Assembly (NCBI GenBank): GCA_030272585.1
Contig: BSYQ01000008.1
Span: forward strand, 2,356,001 to 2,420,000
Origin: Bryopsis sp. KO-2023
Lineage: Eukaryota; Chlorophyta; Ulvophyceae; Bryopsidales; Bryopsidaceae
Length of the DNA stretch: 64,000 bases
Direction of reading: 5' to 3'
Under the pieces are notes generated by a model that was not told the DNA's origin, did no database searches, and saw only the letters and a list, made by a program, of their open reading frames with translations. The first letter of the stretch is position 1, and each line of letters begins with the position of its first letter. Of the stretch, positions 11,651 through 21,242 are shown piece after piece. Position numbers and translations under genes: made by a program.

Positions 11651-14413
11651 ACCTTTCGGTCTGCGTTCTCTTTCTTTTTTTTTTTGAAAAAGAGGAAAAA
11701 AAAGAGAGAGATAAGGAAGAAAAAAAAAAGGGGTGGGGGGGTGAAGAAAAGAGGGAGGGGTGGGGTTTTGAGGGGAAAAGAAACAATTCGAAAAAAAAAA
11801 AATGGAAAGCAAAAAAAAACAAGAATTCCATACCCTTTGGTCCCGAGAATAACTCTGTGATGGATGTTATAAGAGAGAGAAAAAAAAAAGAAAATCACCG
11901 TTGCATTCTCTTGCGACTTTTTTTTTTCTTTTTCTTCCTTTCGTTTTTTTTCCTCGTAGCCCGTCCTCTGGTTTTTGTTTCTTCTTTCTTTCCCTTTGTA
12001 ATATTTTTTTTTCCTCGATGTTTATTACAAAAATCGTTTTCCTCTGTTTTTAAGAATATTTTGAGGTGATTCCCTGTGTGTGGGTAATTTTCTTTTCCCT
12101 TCGTTGTGATTTGTGTGCAATTTGTTTTCCCTTTCTGCAAATCTATTTTAACCCTCCATTTTTTCCCCTTGAAAAAAAAAAATTGTCCTGGGACAAAATG
12201 AGAAAAAGAAGGAAAAAAAATACGTTCTATATTTTGGCAAAAAAAGGGGGGGGGGGTTACAGACAGGGAAGGATACTCGAAAAGGAAATGCCAAGAAGAG
12301 GGGGTAAGAAAATATATGTATATATATTTTCTAAGGGGGAGGGGGAAATATTCAGAAGATTCAGAATATTTAAAAGAAACTATCGGGGGAAAAAAATCGA
12401 AGGGAAAAAGAGAAAAAAAAAAGGGGAGGGGGGGGACATGAAAGGAAAACCTGAAGAAAAACAGATTAAAAAAAAAAAAACTCCTTCGATTCCTGAAAAG
12501 AAAGGCTTTGCAAATCTATATGGGATCTTAAATCAACTTTCCTTTTTTTCTTTTTTGGGAAGGGAGAGTGGAGGGGTTTTACCATCCTCTTGATTCTGAC
12601 TTTTGGAAAACCTGAAGAAAAACAGATTTTTTTTTTTTAAAACTCCTTCGATTCCTGAAAAGAAAGGCTTTGCAAATCTATATGGGATCTTAAATCAACT
12701 TTCTTTTTTTTTGGGAAGGGAGAGTGGAGGGGTTTCACCATCCTCTTGATTCTGACTTTTTTTTGGGGGGGGAAACAGCAAAACTTACCAAATTTGGAAG
12801 GGAAATATTTGTACAGAGAGAGAGATTGGGAAAGGGTTTCATGCCCATTGCTTCTAATCCCCGCCGGCAAACATATATAAAGGTATTTATATACATATAT
12901 ATATACATATGCATTTGGAGGGGTTTTGCAGAAGATTGTGAGTCTAGGAGTTTAGGGAGTTTTCTAAACAAGATTCAATTCTTGAAGGTAGGGAGTGATG
13001 TATCAACTTGTTGCACCAAGGTTAGTAGTTTGATGATCTTCTGCTCTTTTTTTTTTTTGGAGCAAGGTTCGAGGAGGGGAGGTAAAAAAAAGTTTAAACT
13101 GAAATATGGTCTGGGTGAAATCTATCCCGTAACCCCCTTTGAAAAGGAAAAAAAGAATCGAGAGTGGGGGGGGGGGGAGAGGGAAACCGTCGAAATATTG
13201 AAAATTTTAGACTTCGAGCGTCGAATTTTTGAATTTCTTCAAAAATGTTGCAAATGTGGTGCGGATTTTTTTTTTTTTGTGGGGGGGTAATGATTTTCTA
13301 TTTTTCTTTCTTGTTTGGTGGTCTTTTTTTACATGAGGAATATGCACAGCTTTTTTCTTTTCTAATCAAGAGGATAATTAACGAAGAAAAAAGAAAAGGA
13401 AGAAAAAACATGAGGACGAGCCTTTTTTTTTTTTTTAAAGCTGAAGACTCCCAAGCCCCCCAAGAAGAAGGGAAAAAAAGAGAGAAAAAAAAAGGGTTGA
13501 ATGGGTTACATGTGGTGTGCATTTGTCTTTTATATATTTGGGGAGGGAGGGGGGGAGGGTGTCAGGGAACAGAGGACTTGAAAAATTGGGGTTCTTGAGG
13601 TTTTTTTGGCCTGTTTTTTTATTGTTGGTGTTTTTTTCTTTTTTCCACGTTTCTCTTGGAGCGGTCTGAAAAGGGGGCCCGTCGATGCTGAGTGTCGATT
13701 GTGTTTTTTTTTAATTATTATTTGGCTGCAGAACAATTGAAAGAGTTCTTTTTGTGGTGTCTGTTTCTATTTGCGGACCTTTTGCACCCCCCCCCCCACC
13801 CCTCTTTGGATTGCTCCAAAGAGAATGGCACTTCAACAAAAAACAAACATGCATGTGGGTTACTGCTGCATGCGACTCAGCTGCTCTGTTGGAGCAAAAT
13901 CAAAATGCCAAGAAATATATATAAATATAATATATTTTTTAAAATATTTGGTTTTTCTCACTTTTGGAAACTTTTTTTTCTGTTTTTGGGAGGGATGGAT
14001 GGATGTGGCTGATATTGGCAATAGACAATGACCCCTCTTGAATTTACATTTTTACACTTCAAACAAGTACGACCCCTGTTCCAGCCAGAGTCCCTTCATC
14101 AAACACCACAACCAAGAATCCCAAATGTACAAACTCAACAGCCACTGCCCAACTGCATTATACTCCACCCCCTCCAAGCTGGAAATTGGAACTAACAACA
14201 CAAAAGAGTTTGGGAGGTTTTGACTCGTTAATGTATGATAACCCCTTTTCCACCTTAATCCGATTGGATCAAATCGATTAGTCTGACTGTGGATCCATTT
14301 CAGCAGACTAACAACCGAGTCAGGTGTAATGCAAGCCTGCGTTTTTTTGTCTTCAGCTCCATCTGTTTTCTCTGATTCCACTTTGGTTTTTATTTTTTCC
14401 TTCGCACACTGAG
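11651..14413. other. Low-complexity spacer, no gene seen
   Basis: This 2.7-kb spacer is strongly purine-rich on the plus strand from about 11690 to 13600, with many A and G runs. Open frames here are Lys/Glu/Gly low-complexity products of that bias and I do not call them genes. It contains a 161-bp tandem duplication (described separately). The final few hundred bases probably hold the oxidoreductase promoter. Confidence 0.6.
12444..12765 (+). repeat. Tandem duplication of about 161 bp
   Basis: Two head-to-tail copies (about 12444-12604 and 12605-12765) both start GGAAAACCTGAAGAAAAACA. They share the segment CTCCTTCGATTCCTGAAAAG and then GCTTTGCAAATCTATATGGG, and end in CCATCCTCTTGATTCTGAC. 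They differ mainly in homopolymer lengths (an A run against a T run after CAGATT). The similarity indicates a recent duplication. Confidence 0.92.
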
Positions 14414-16821
14414 ATGGGGTGTCTGTTGCGTTGTTCATGCTTTTCGCGCACCATCGGGACGTCGGGCCGCATCGCTCGTCTATCCCGACGGAAAATCCAC
14501 ACCACAGCCACCGCTTTGATCCCGTTCCACTCGCGCGGCAAACGAAGCTCGCGCGTTTCGCCACAGCATCCCTGCGTTTTCACTCCTCAAAGGACGAAGC
14601 TCTCGAGGTTGGTTGGGTGATTCCAAGAATATTAAACCATTCGAATGCAGATCTCGTTTTCTTGAACGTGGATTTTCTGTGCCACCCCAGAGGTTTCTTG
14701 TTTTTGTTTTTTTTTTCCCTTTTTTGGTCAAGTTTTTCTTGTGAATGTGTTATTTTGTTTGGGTTTTCTCACCAGATGCATGTCTTTTTCTCGCCAAAAC
14801 TTTTGGAAAGGGGAAAAAGTTGTCCAAAAACTGTTGTGGTGGTTTAGTGGATAAAGAGAGAGGGGGTGTCATCTATTGCTAAAGCTTTCCAGAAAATGAA
14901 AAGTCGGAAAGTCCCAATTTTTTTAATTGGAAATTCGATCCTCTGTACGAATTCTTCTATTTGGCCGAATGTGGTGAATTCATGTTAAACTAACGGCAAA
15001 CAGGTGGCTAAAATGGGCTGGTATGGGTAAATTATTATATATACATATATATATTTTATTTATTTTATTTATTTATTATTATTTTGTTGTTCTTGGCAAA
15101 AAATTCTACTCAAATTTGAGGGAGAAAAGAAGGCATGATAAGAGAAAAATCCTGTGATGAAAAATTTCACGAAAATGTAGCGAAACAATATTTTTTTTAA
15201 ACCGAAAACAAAAAATATACATTTTTATTGTGGAGAACATAGGAATGACTTGGATGCCCCATGGACCGTTTTCGCCTGGGGAAAAGAAGTGGAATTCTCG
15301 ACTGCAAAAGTGGTTGAATCGCAGAACGTGACTGAACAGGTGTGGAGGGGAGGGGGGGGGGGGGGTATTTTTAAAACCATCCATCAAGAGATCCTTTTCC
15401 CTGTCTTCCACAAGTTTCATGAACAATTCTCGAAAAAAACAAAAAAAAAACAAAAAAAAATATAGTTTTAAAAATCACTGTTGCTTTGTCTACTCATAAT
15501 GACCATCTTAGACATTCAATGAAGCCAAGGGGAAAGCAAAATCAAAGTCAAATGGATGGAACTAGGAAAATACACACAGAAAAAAATATTTAATTAGACT
15601 ATTTGAATAATTTTCAAAAAAAATAGAATGTGCCAGAAATAGAGTGTTTCATTTTTCAGATAACACGAATCATGGTGGATATCGGAGGCTTATCTTCCGG
15701 CTACACCACCCCCGGCCAATTCCTTCAACTAAAAGTTGGGGACGGAAAGCCAGCTTTCATTGCGATCGCATCCCCACCCGACGCAAATTCTGCAGTCGTC
15801 GAATTGCTGGTCAAAAAGCAAGGGGAAGCAGCGGAGGCTTTGTGTGGATTGAGCGAAGGGGACGATGTTTCGGCCAGCCCCGTGATGGGGAAAGGATTCC
15901 CCGTGAAAAACATCCCCCCGGAGGAGATCAAGACGGTTTTCATGTTTGCAACCGGGTCTGGGATCAGCCCGGTGAAAGCACTCATCGAATCTGGAGCTTT
16001 GCAGGTGTGTGTGTTGTGTGTTTTCATTAGATAAGGGAATGACTGTACGTATGACTGTAATAAATATATAGTCATGCATTTTTTGAGCTGGATTCATTTG
16101 GATTCGTTTTCTGAGTATTGCTGTCATGCCTTTGAACTTCATCAATTATGTGGGAGGTGTTTTTTTGTTTTGTTTTTTGTTTGGGGGGGGGGCGTTTTTT
16201 CAACATTGTTGAAATGAACAATGTTAATTGAATTCAGGATTTGGTGATAAATGATGGCACCTTTTGCTGTTCTCTTTTTTTTTTTTTTTGTGGTCAAAAG
16301 GTTAATTAACGGGGAGGCAGAAAATATTCTGTATGTTCAGTTCATCAGATTTTGGCTCCTACAACAACTCAGTTCGCTATAAATGTACATTCTCCACTTT
16401 GGGATGGTTCAGCACAGTGAAATTTCAATCTTCCAAAACGCTCATTCGATAAAATCATCTATGTAGAAAAAAACAGCAAATTTATAAAATCACCTGACTG
16501 TGCTCCTATTTCCTATTGCATGTGCAGACGGGCGATCGAAAAGACTCCATCCTCTTCTATGGAGCCAGAAACAAAGCATTGATGGCCATGTCAGACTCGT
16601 TATCCAGCTGGGAAGACCTGGGTGTGAAGGTGGTCCCGGTTTTCTCGGAGGAGGGCAAAGGCTACGTTCAAAACGTGTTTGACGGGGAAAAGGAAAACTT
16701 GATGGGAGACCCCGCTTCGACGGGGGTGATTCTTTGCGGGCAAAAAGAAATGTGCCAAGCCGTCACAGAAATGATGACGGAGGCTGGCGTGGATAAAGAA
16801 AAAATATTGCTGAATTTTTGA
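14414..16821 (+). CDS. FAD/NAD(P)-binding oxidoreductase, pKIWI502 family, probably plastid-targeted
   Basis: Four exons join in frame: 14414-14616, 15243-15339, 15660-16004 and 16528-16821, giving 312 aa, close to the plant fruit protein pKIWI502. The family belongs to the ferredoxin-NADP reductase-like fold. The FAD-binding half has TTPGQFLQLKV and FIAIASPPD, then LCGLSEGDDV and PVMGKGFPV. The NAD(P)-binding half begins with the Gly-rich motif FATGSGISPVKALIESG and continues with LFYGARN and VILCGQKEM. It ends in ILLNF, as relatives end in a short hydrophobic tail. Residues 1-70 are Arg/Ser/Thr-rich with no acidic stretch, resembling an organelle transit peptide. The exon 1 donor could be 14616 (used here) or nine bases earlier; both keep frame. 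The electron partner is not known from sequence. Confidence 0.9.
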
Positions 16822-17996
16822 GAGGAACAAGACTATATGCAAAGGAATATATATCTATAGAAAATAAGAAATATATATTTATCTATTTTGCATGTCAAAA
16901 GGTTTGACAAAAAGGGGATTTGAAGTTGTCGAGGCTGTGGTGTTGCGTATTTGATTTGTTGTCCTTTTTCCATATTTTTTAGTCACATTTTTTTTAAATC
17001 ATTCCTGGTTTGTGTGTGAGAGAGAGAGTGAGTGGTACAAAAAGAGTGACACATGTTTTTTATGGATGGATGGATGGATATTGGTTCTTATTGTTTTTTG
17101 TATGGTCAGCAGCATTGTCGATTGTATTATTTTTAAATGGAATCAGTAACATGGCATGCGCCTCTGTTTAAACAATCAGTCATATTTATCCTCAATATTT
17201 GCACACAAAAAAGCAGAGGATTGACTGCAGGGTACATGTCTGGCAATTGTATATGAGCGTGGTGTCGACCGAAAGAAACCAGGTGGCTTCTATTGCCAAT
17301 AAGTGAGTCAGAATTGATGGAAAAAGGAGGAAGAAGTTAGTGAAAGAAACGACATTTCATTTTTTTATGGTGGGGGATCTTCAAATGGGGCAGTATCATA
17401 ACTCCTACAAGACAATATGAATTCATTGGGCTATGTTGAACCAAATCCAGCTGCTCTTTCCTTTTGAAAGACAACGAAAAGGTTTACAGCCTCAGAGAGG
17501 CCTTCTCGAGTGTAAATAGATTCCAGCTGTTCTTTTGTTTTGAAACATACTGCTGCAAGGAAGACTGCCTGGGAATGCATGCACATCTGATTCCTTTCTG
17601 CTGTTTTCCTTTTAGACTACGGCAGACATGTACCAATCCTCAACACCAGTGTGCTCAAGACGGGAAGGTCTTTTCAACAGCTAAACAAACAACGAGCCAA
17701 GCGTCCACTCCTGCAAGAAAATGCCAAACGTCTCCGCTATGAAACGGACAAATCAAGACCTGGTGTGCGCAAAGGCGTCAAAACAAAGAAGAAAAAAAAC
17801 GCGCCCATCAAAGCTCCCACAAATGCGCCACTGTGGAGCAGCCACACACACGTAATCACATCCCAGTAAATGGCTGGACGTTGAGTTTCGAGCCCCTTTT
17901 CCTTTTTCCGCGCTTCGCACCGACAGAGAGAGTTCTGCTGGGAGTTGGTTTTCGCCCTAAGGCAGCATCGAGTAAAACCTGAGAAGGAAAAAAAAG
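16822..17996. other. Spacer between the oxidoreductase and TRMT112
   Basis: It holds the oxidoreductase 3' UTR, AT-rich sequence, and one exon-like open segment at 17616-17869 that is listed separately. Nothing else in it is recognisable. Confidence 0.45.
17616..17869 (+). CDS. Possible 3' exon of an unidentified gene
   Basis: An acceptor-like CTTTTAG is followed by an open frame of 84 codons ending in TAA at 17869. It encodes YGRHVPILNTSVLKTGRSF, then a basic tail with KTKKKKNAPIKAP. Composition looks more protein-like than nearby shadow frames. I cannot find a convincing first exon: a candidate exon ending at 17510 (AGT before GTAAAT) has the wrong phase for this frame. It might belong to an unrecognised small gene or be non-coding leader of TRMT112, which starts 127 bp later. 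Confidence 0.25.
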
Positions 17997-19645
17997 ATGC
18001 GGCTCCTGACGCACAACATGCTGCAATCCCACATAAAGGGTGTTGCGAACGGGTATCCTTTCAGAATAGAAGCGTCGAAAGTCGTTACGAAAGAGGCCGA
18101 CTTCAACACTGGTGAGGGAGGGAGAAAAAAACCCAGCTGTTTTGATAATTAATTTGTCCCTGACACTTTCTGGTAAACAGGAAAGATCGGTTGATTAATT
18201 GATTTTTGCAAGTGCAATTCTGTTTTGCCTTTTTTTTTAATTGAGATCTGAATTGCTTCCTGGGGAAGTGATACGGATTTGGAAAGAAAATCCAACAAAA
18301 AGAGGAAGCTTTTTTGTTGTTGGATTTTTTTAAATAACCGTAATGAAGAGATCAGAAAGAGAATAAAAACATATTGGGGTGCTCAATTTTTTTGTAGGTT
18401 AAACATTGCATTTGTCTGAGCTTGAGCTTCATATCGAGGCTGAAAGGCCAAAGAATTTAGCAATGAATGTTAAGAGTTCAATTATGCAGACGAGTGAGAT
18501 GGGTCTCAAACTGAGTTTATCCATTTACCTAACTTTTTTCAAAGGGGGGTGGGGGGGGTAAGAAGGAAAGATTAGTTGTTGTTTTTTCAGTAGTGAAATC
18601 TGTCTTGTGTCAAATCCATGGTGATCGCCATGTTGGTGTTGCATGTGATGCAAACCACTAGTTTCTTTTGGAAAACTCAGCACAAATTGTATTGCTTTCT
18701 GCACTGCAACTCAGATTTTCTAAGGCACATATTCGGAAGAATCGAGTGGAACGCGTTGCTGGAAGGAGCCAAAATGGTGGGTTGCACGTCTCGTTAAAAG
18801 TCGCCAAGGACCGCGGTCGCATGTCCGCATGTCGCACAAAGAAACCGTCCCTGGCGACTTTTAACGGCTTTCGTGGGTTGCCTCGAAACACATAATCGAC
18901 ATTTTTTGGGAAAGACGTGAAAAATTCCACACCACCAGAATTGTGTCAGAAACATGAGCAAAAAAAGCTATTGCGGTTCGATTGAATATGGGAGTGCATC
19001 ATCTAATGGAAAAAAACAATTGTGTGTGTGTTTTTCTGTTCAGATGGGGGTGGGGGATATTCCGGAAATGGTGGATGAATCGATGTTGGATGATGATGAT
19101 TTCATGAGAAAGTTTCATCATGTGTTGTTGGAGGTAACGCTTATCATCAATAATATTGTCTGTTTTTTTTTTTTGATCACCATTTTTTGTGCATTTTTTT
19201 TTCCACCTAATTTTATGTTGTTTGGCAACAGATATGTGTCGATGTTGAATATATTTCCGCCCCTAAAATAGAGCCCCTGTGATGGATCCCAGTTTTTCGT
19301 TTCAGTCTGTCAATGCGAACACCTGGAATATGATTTCAGATACAGCCGTTCAAGATAAATAGTCAACAGAGGACAAAACTGTATGCTGCTAGGTGTGTTT
19401 TTTTTTCAATTCTTCCACCAGAGCCCCTTGTCTTTCTGTTTTACATTTTTCTCTTTTTATTGTTTCTGCAATCGTTATTGAAGTGCTGGAGAGTCATTTT
19501 CAGCGATAATCAAGTCAAACGATATCGTTTCTTCTTGTACCAGGTGGATTTGGAGGAAGGTTTCTTGATTTGCCCCGAAACTGGCAGGCGATTCAGCGTC
19601 GAAAGAGGAATCCCTAATTTGCTTCTGAGGGAGGACGAGTGCTGA
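17997..19645 (+). CDS. TRMT112: TRMT112 (Trm112) methyltransferase activator
   Basis: A small zinc-knuckle type partner protein that stabilises and activates several methyltransferases acting on tRNA, rRNA and the translation release factor eRF1. Four exons join in frame: 17997-18111, 18715-18776, 19044-19133 and 19544-19645, giving 122 aa (family about 125). Diagnostic parts are the start MRLLTHNMLQSHIKGV, the segment RIEWNALLEGAK, KFHHVLLE and the C-terminus GFLICPETGRRFSVERGIPN followed by LLL. One Cys of a C-terminal pair is present (ICPETG). The N-terminal Cys pair seen in yeast is absent, as in human. The intron after exon 2 carries a MITE inserted at the splice donor. It is convergent with the CUSTOS-like gene. 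Confidence 0.95.
18778..18881 (+). mobile_element. MITE copy 2 with 8-bp target duplication, on a splice donor
   Basis: An 88-bp element (18786-18873) is flanked by the perfect direct repeat TGGGTTGC (18778-18785 and 18874-18881). Its two arms CGTTAAAAGTCGCCAAGGAC and the inverse of GTCCCTGGCGACTTTTAACG pair over about 20 bp, so the whole element folds as a hairpin. It is the same family as 5648-5792 but shorter. The left target copy starts at the T of the TRMT112 exon 2 donor (GT at 18777-18778). Confidence 0.88.
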
Positions 19646-20271
19646 CCATTCCCGATGAGATTTGATTTGCAACATAGATCAGCTTTGAATTGATTTGCAG
19701 AGGGGTTGCTATGAAAGGCTCTTCATGGTTGACTTTACTGGTAGGTTAGGATGATTTTTTTGTTTTTTTTTCTTGCTTTCGGGGGTGAAGGGACGATTCG
19801 GTGTGTTGTGAAAGGCTTATAACTGCTGTGTGCAAGAAAGGTTCATTTTGGTTTTTGGTTGGAAAAAAGAAAACAAATCGAAACGAAACGAAACGACAAG
19901 CAGCGTATATATATTTGGCAGCGGCGGCTCCAAATCTGAAGCCAGCACCTTTCTATCAAAACTGTTATTTTACTGACAAAATTTGCCAGTGAGAGAAATA
20001 ATGCCACAATCTGTGAATTCATCTGTAAATTTATGTATGTATGTATGTCTATATATGTTCCTCATTGGGTGGTGGCCACTCCGCAGGAAACTTCCTGGGA
20101 AAATTGTAGTAAAATATGGCTGGTTTTTTATATTTTCAACTTCTCTCGATGCAAGAAGTTCACCAACAGTAGAAAAAATGCATGTGTAGTTTACAAGATC
20201 AAAAATCGTTGTTGCTATTCTATCTCTTCAGTCTGACCCAAGTCAGACATGCAAACCCTGGTAGGCCAAAA
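19646..20271. other. Convergent 3' spacer, TRMT112 / CUSTOS-like gene
   Basis: This AT-rich spacer lies between two convergent genes and should contain both 3' UTRs. I see nothing else that I can support. Confidence 0.5.
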
Positions 20272-21030
20272 TCACCCCTCCACCATTTTCTGATTTTCCC
20301 CACCCTCCACAGCGGCACTTTTTTTCTTTTTCTTCTTTTTCTTCTTCTTTTTCGTTCCGTTGGGCTGTCGCTCGTCACCACTAAATTCCTCCACATCCAC
20401 GATTTTCCCCTTGGCTTTCTCTTTGGCCGCTTCAGCGCTTTTGAGAATATGAGCGGTATCCACCGCCAAAACGCCCAAGCTCCTCTTCCGCAATTCCTTT
20501 TCTGCCGCCTCGCTCAATTCTCCCTTCACTTTTCGCTTTTTCAGTTTTCGACCCGACGTCTTAGATCCGACGTCCTCCGCCTTTTCCCGGATCGAGCCCT
20601 GCGTTTCGAGGATCGACGGGGCTCCTTTCGCCACTCTGCGGAACATTCTCACGTCACCCTCGGACGCCACCGATCCATTCCCGGTTCCTCCGCCCAAGTC
20701 GCCATTCGAGCAATTCTTTTCCTTCGACTTGGATTTCTTCTTCTCTTTCTTGCGTTTCGTCTTCTCCGACTTTTCGCCGTCAGCATCTCCCGAATAGATC
20801 GACTCCCCGAGACTTCTTTCCAACCTCCCTTCGAGAATTTTCCGCAGTTTCAATTGGAGTCCATCCAACGGCACGTCGCCGGCGTCGTCTCCTTCACCGC
20901 GCTCTTTCCGTTTCTTTCTCCTGGACGTCATCGCATCGGCCTTCTGCGTTTCGATCACAGCGTCGGCGCTTTTGGCGATCGACCGTAACGCCGCCATATT
21001 CTCATCCTCAGACTCTGACGGCGAACTCAT
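20272..21030 (-). CDS. CUSTOS-like basic nuclear protein (C12orf43 family)
   Basis: An intronless gene of 252 aa with the first ATG at 21030. It is rich in Lys, Glu, Ser and Gly. Two related helices, NMAALRSIAKSADAVIETQ and MFRRVAKGAPSILETQ, recall the repeated CREAA...ILQ helices of vertebrate CUSTOS. The segment LQLKLRKILEGRLERSL resembles the helix between them. Basic tracts (KTKRKKEKKKSKSKEK, GRKLKKRKVKG) and a long C-terminal Lys run look like nuclear or nucleolar signals. CUSTOS is a nuclear-envelope associated regulator of Wnt signalling in vertebrates, a role that would not transfer to an alga, so function here is open. The family call rests on remembered layout rather than an alignment. 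It shares a promoter region with NOL10. Confidence 0.65.
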   Translation of the reverse strand: MSSPSESEDENMAALRSIAKSADAVIETQKADAMTSRRKKRKERGEGDDAGDVPLDGLQLKLRKILEGRLERSLGESIYSGDADGEKSEKTKRKKEKKKSKSKEKNCSNGDLGGGTGNGSVASEGDVRMFRRVAKGAPSILETQGSIREKAEDVGSKTSGRKLKKRKVKGELSEAAEKELRKRSLGVLAVDTAHILKSAEAAKEKAKGKIVDVEEFSGDERQPNGTKKKKKKKKKKKSAAVEGGENQKMVEG

Positions 21031-21242
21031 CCCAAACTCAAAACACGAAAAAGCAACCGTCCCCAGAAACAGTGGAGCCTTACCAGATCTGTACAGAAAC
21101 TGGTCACACGTTTTAGTAATCACCTCAGGACACGTGTCGTATCAAATTTGAGTGGCGCCGACAAGGTATCTTTTCAATTCCTTCCTTGCCGGCTCGGTCG
21201 ATCAGGTGTTTTTTTTTTCTTTCTGGAGGAGGGGGACCTGCG
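21031..21242. promoter_or_regulatory. Bidirectional promoter, CUSTOS-like gene / NOL10
   Basis: Only 212 bp separate the two divergent start codons, so both promoters and both 5' UTRs must be here. I see no clear TATA box. Both products look nuclear or nucleolar, so co-expression is plausible (inference). Confidence 0.6.

Noticed and set aside
11690..13600. Many Lys/Glu/Gly or Phe/Leu/Ser-rich open frames on both strands
   Set aside because: They mirror a purine-rich strand with homopolymers, have no conserved motif, and most lack splice context.
14419..14606. Alternative first-exon frame of the oxidoreductase ending SSKDEALE
   Set aside because: It has no ATG and its phase does not fit exon 2, while the MGCLLR frame does.
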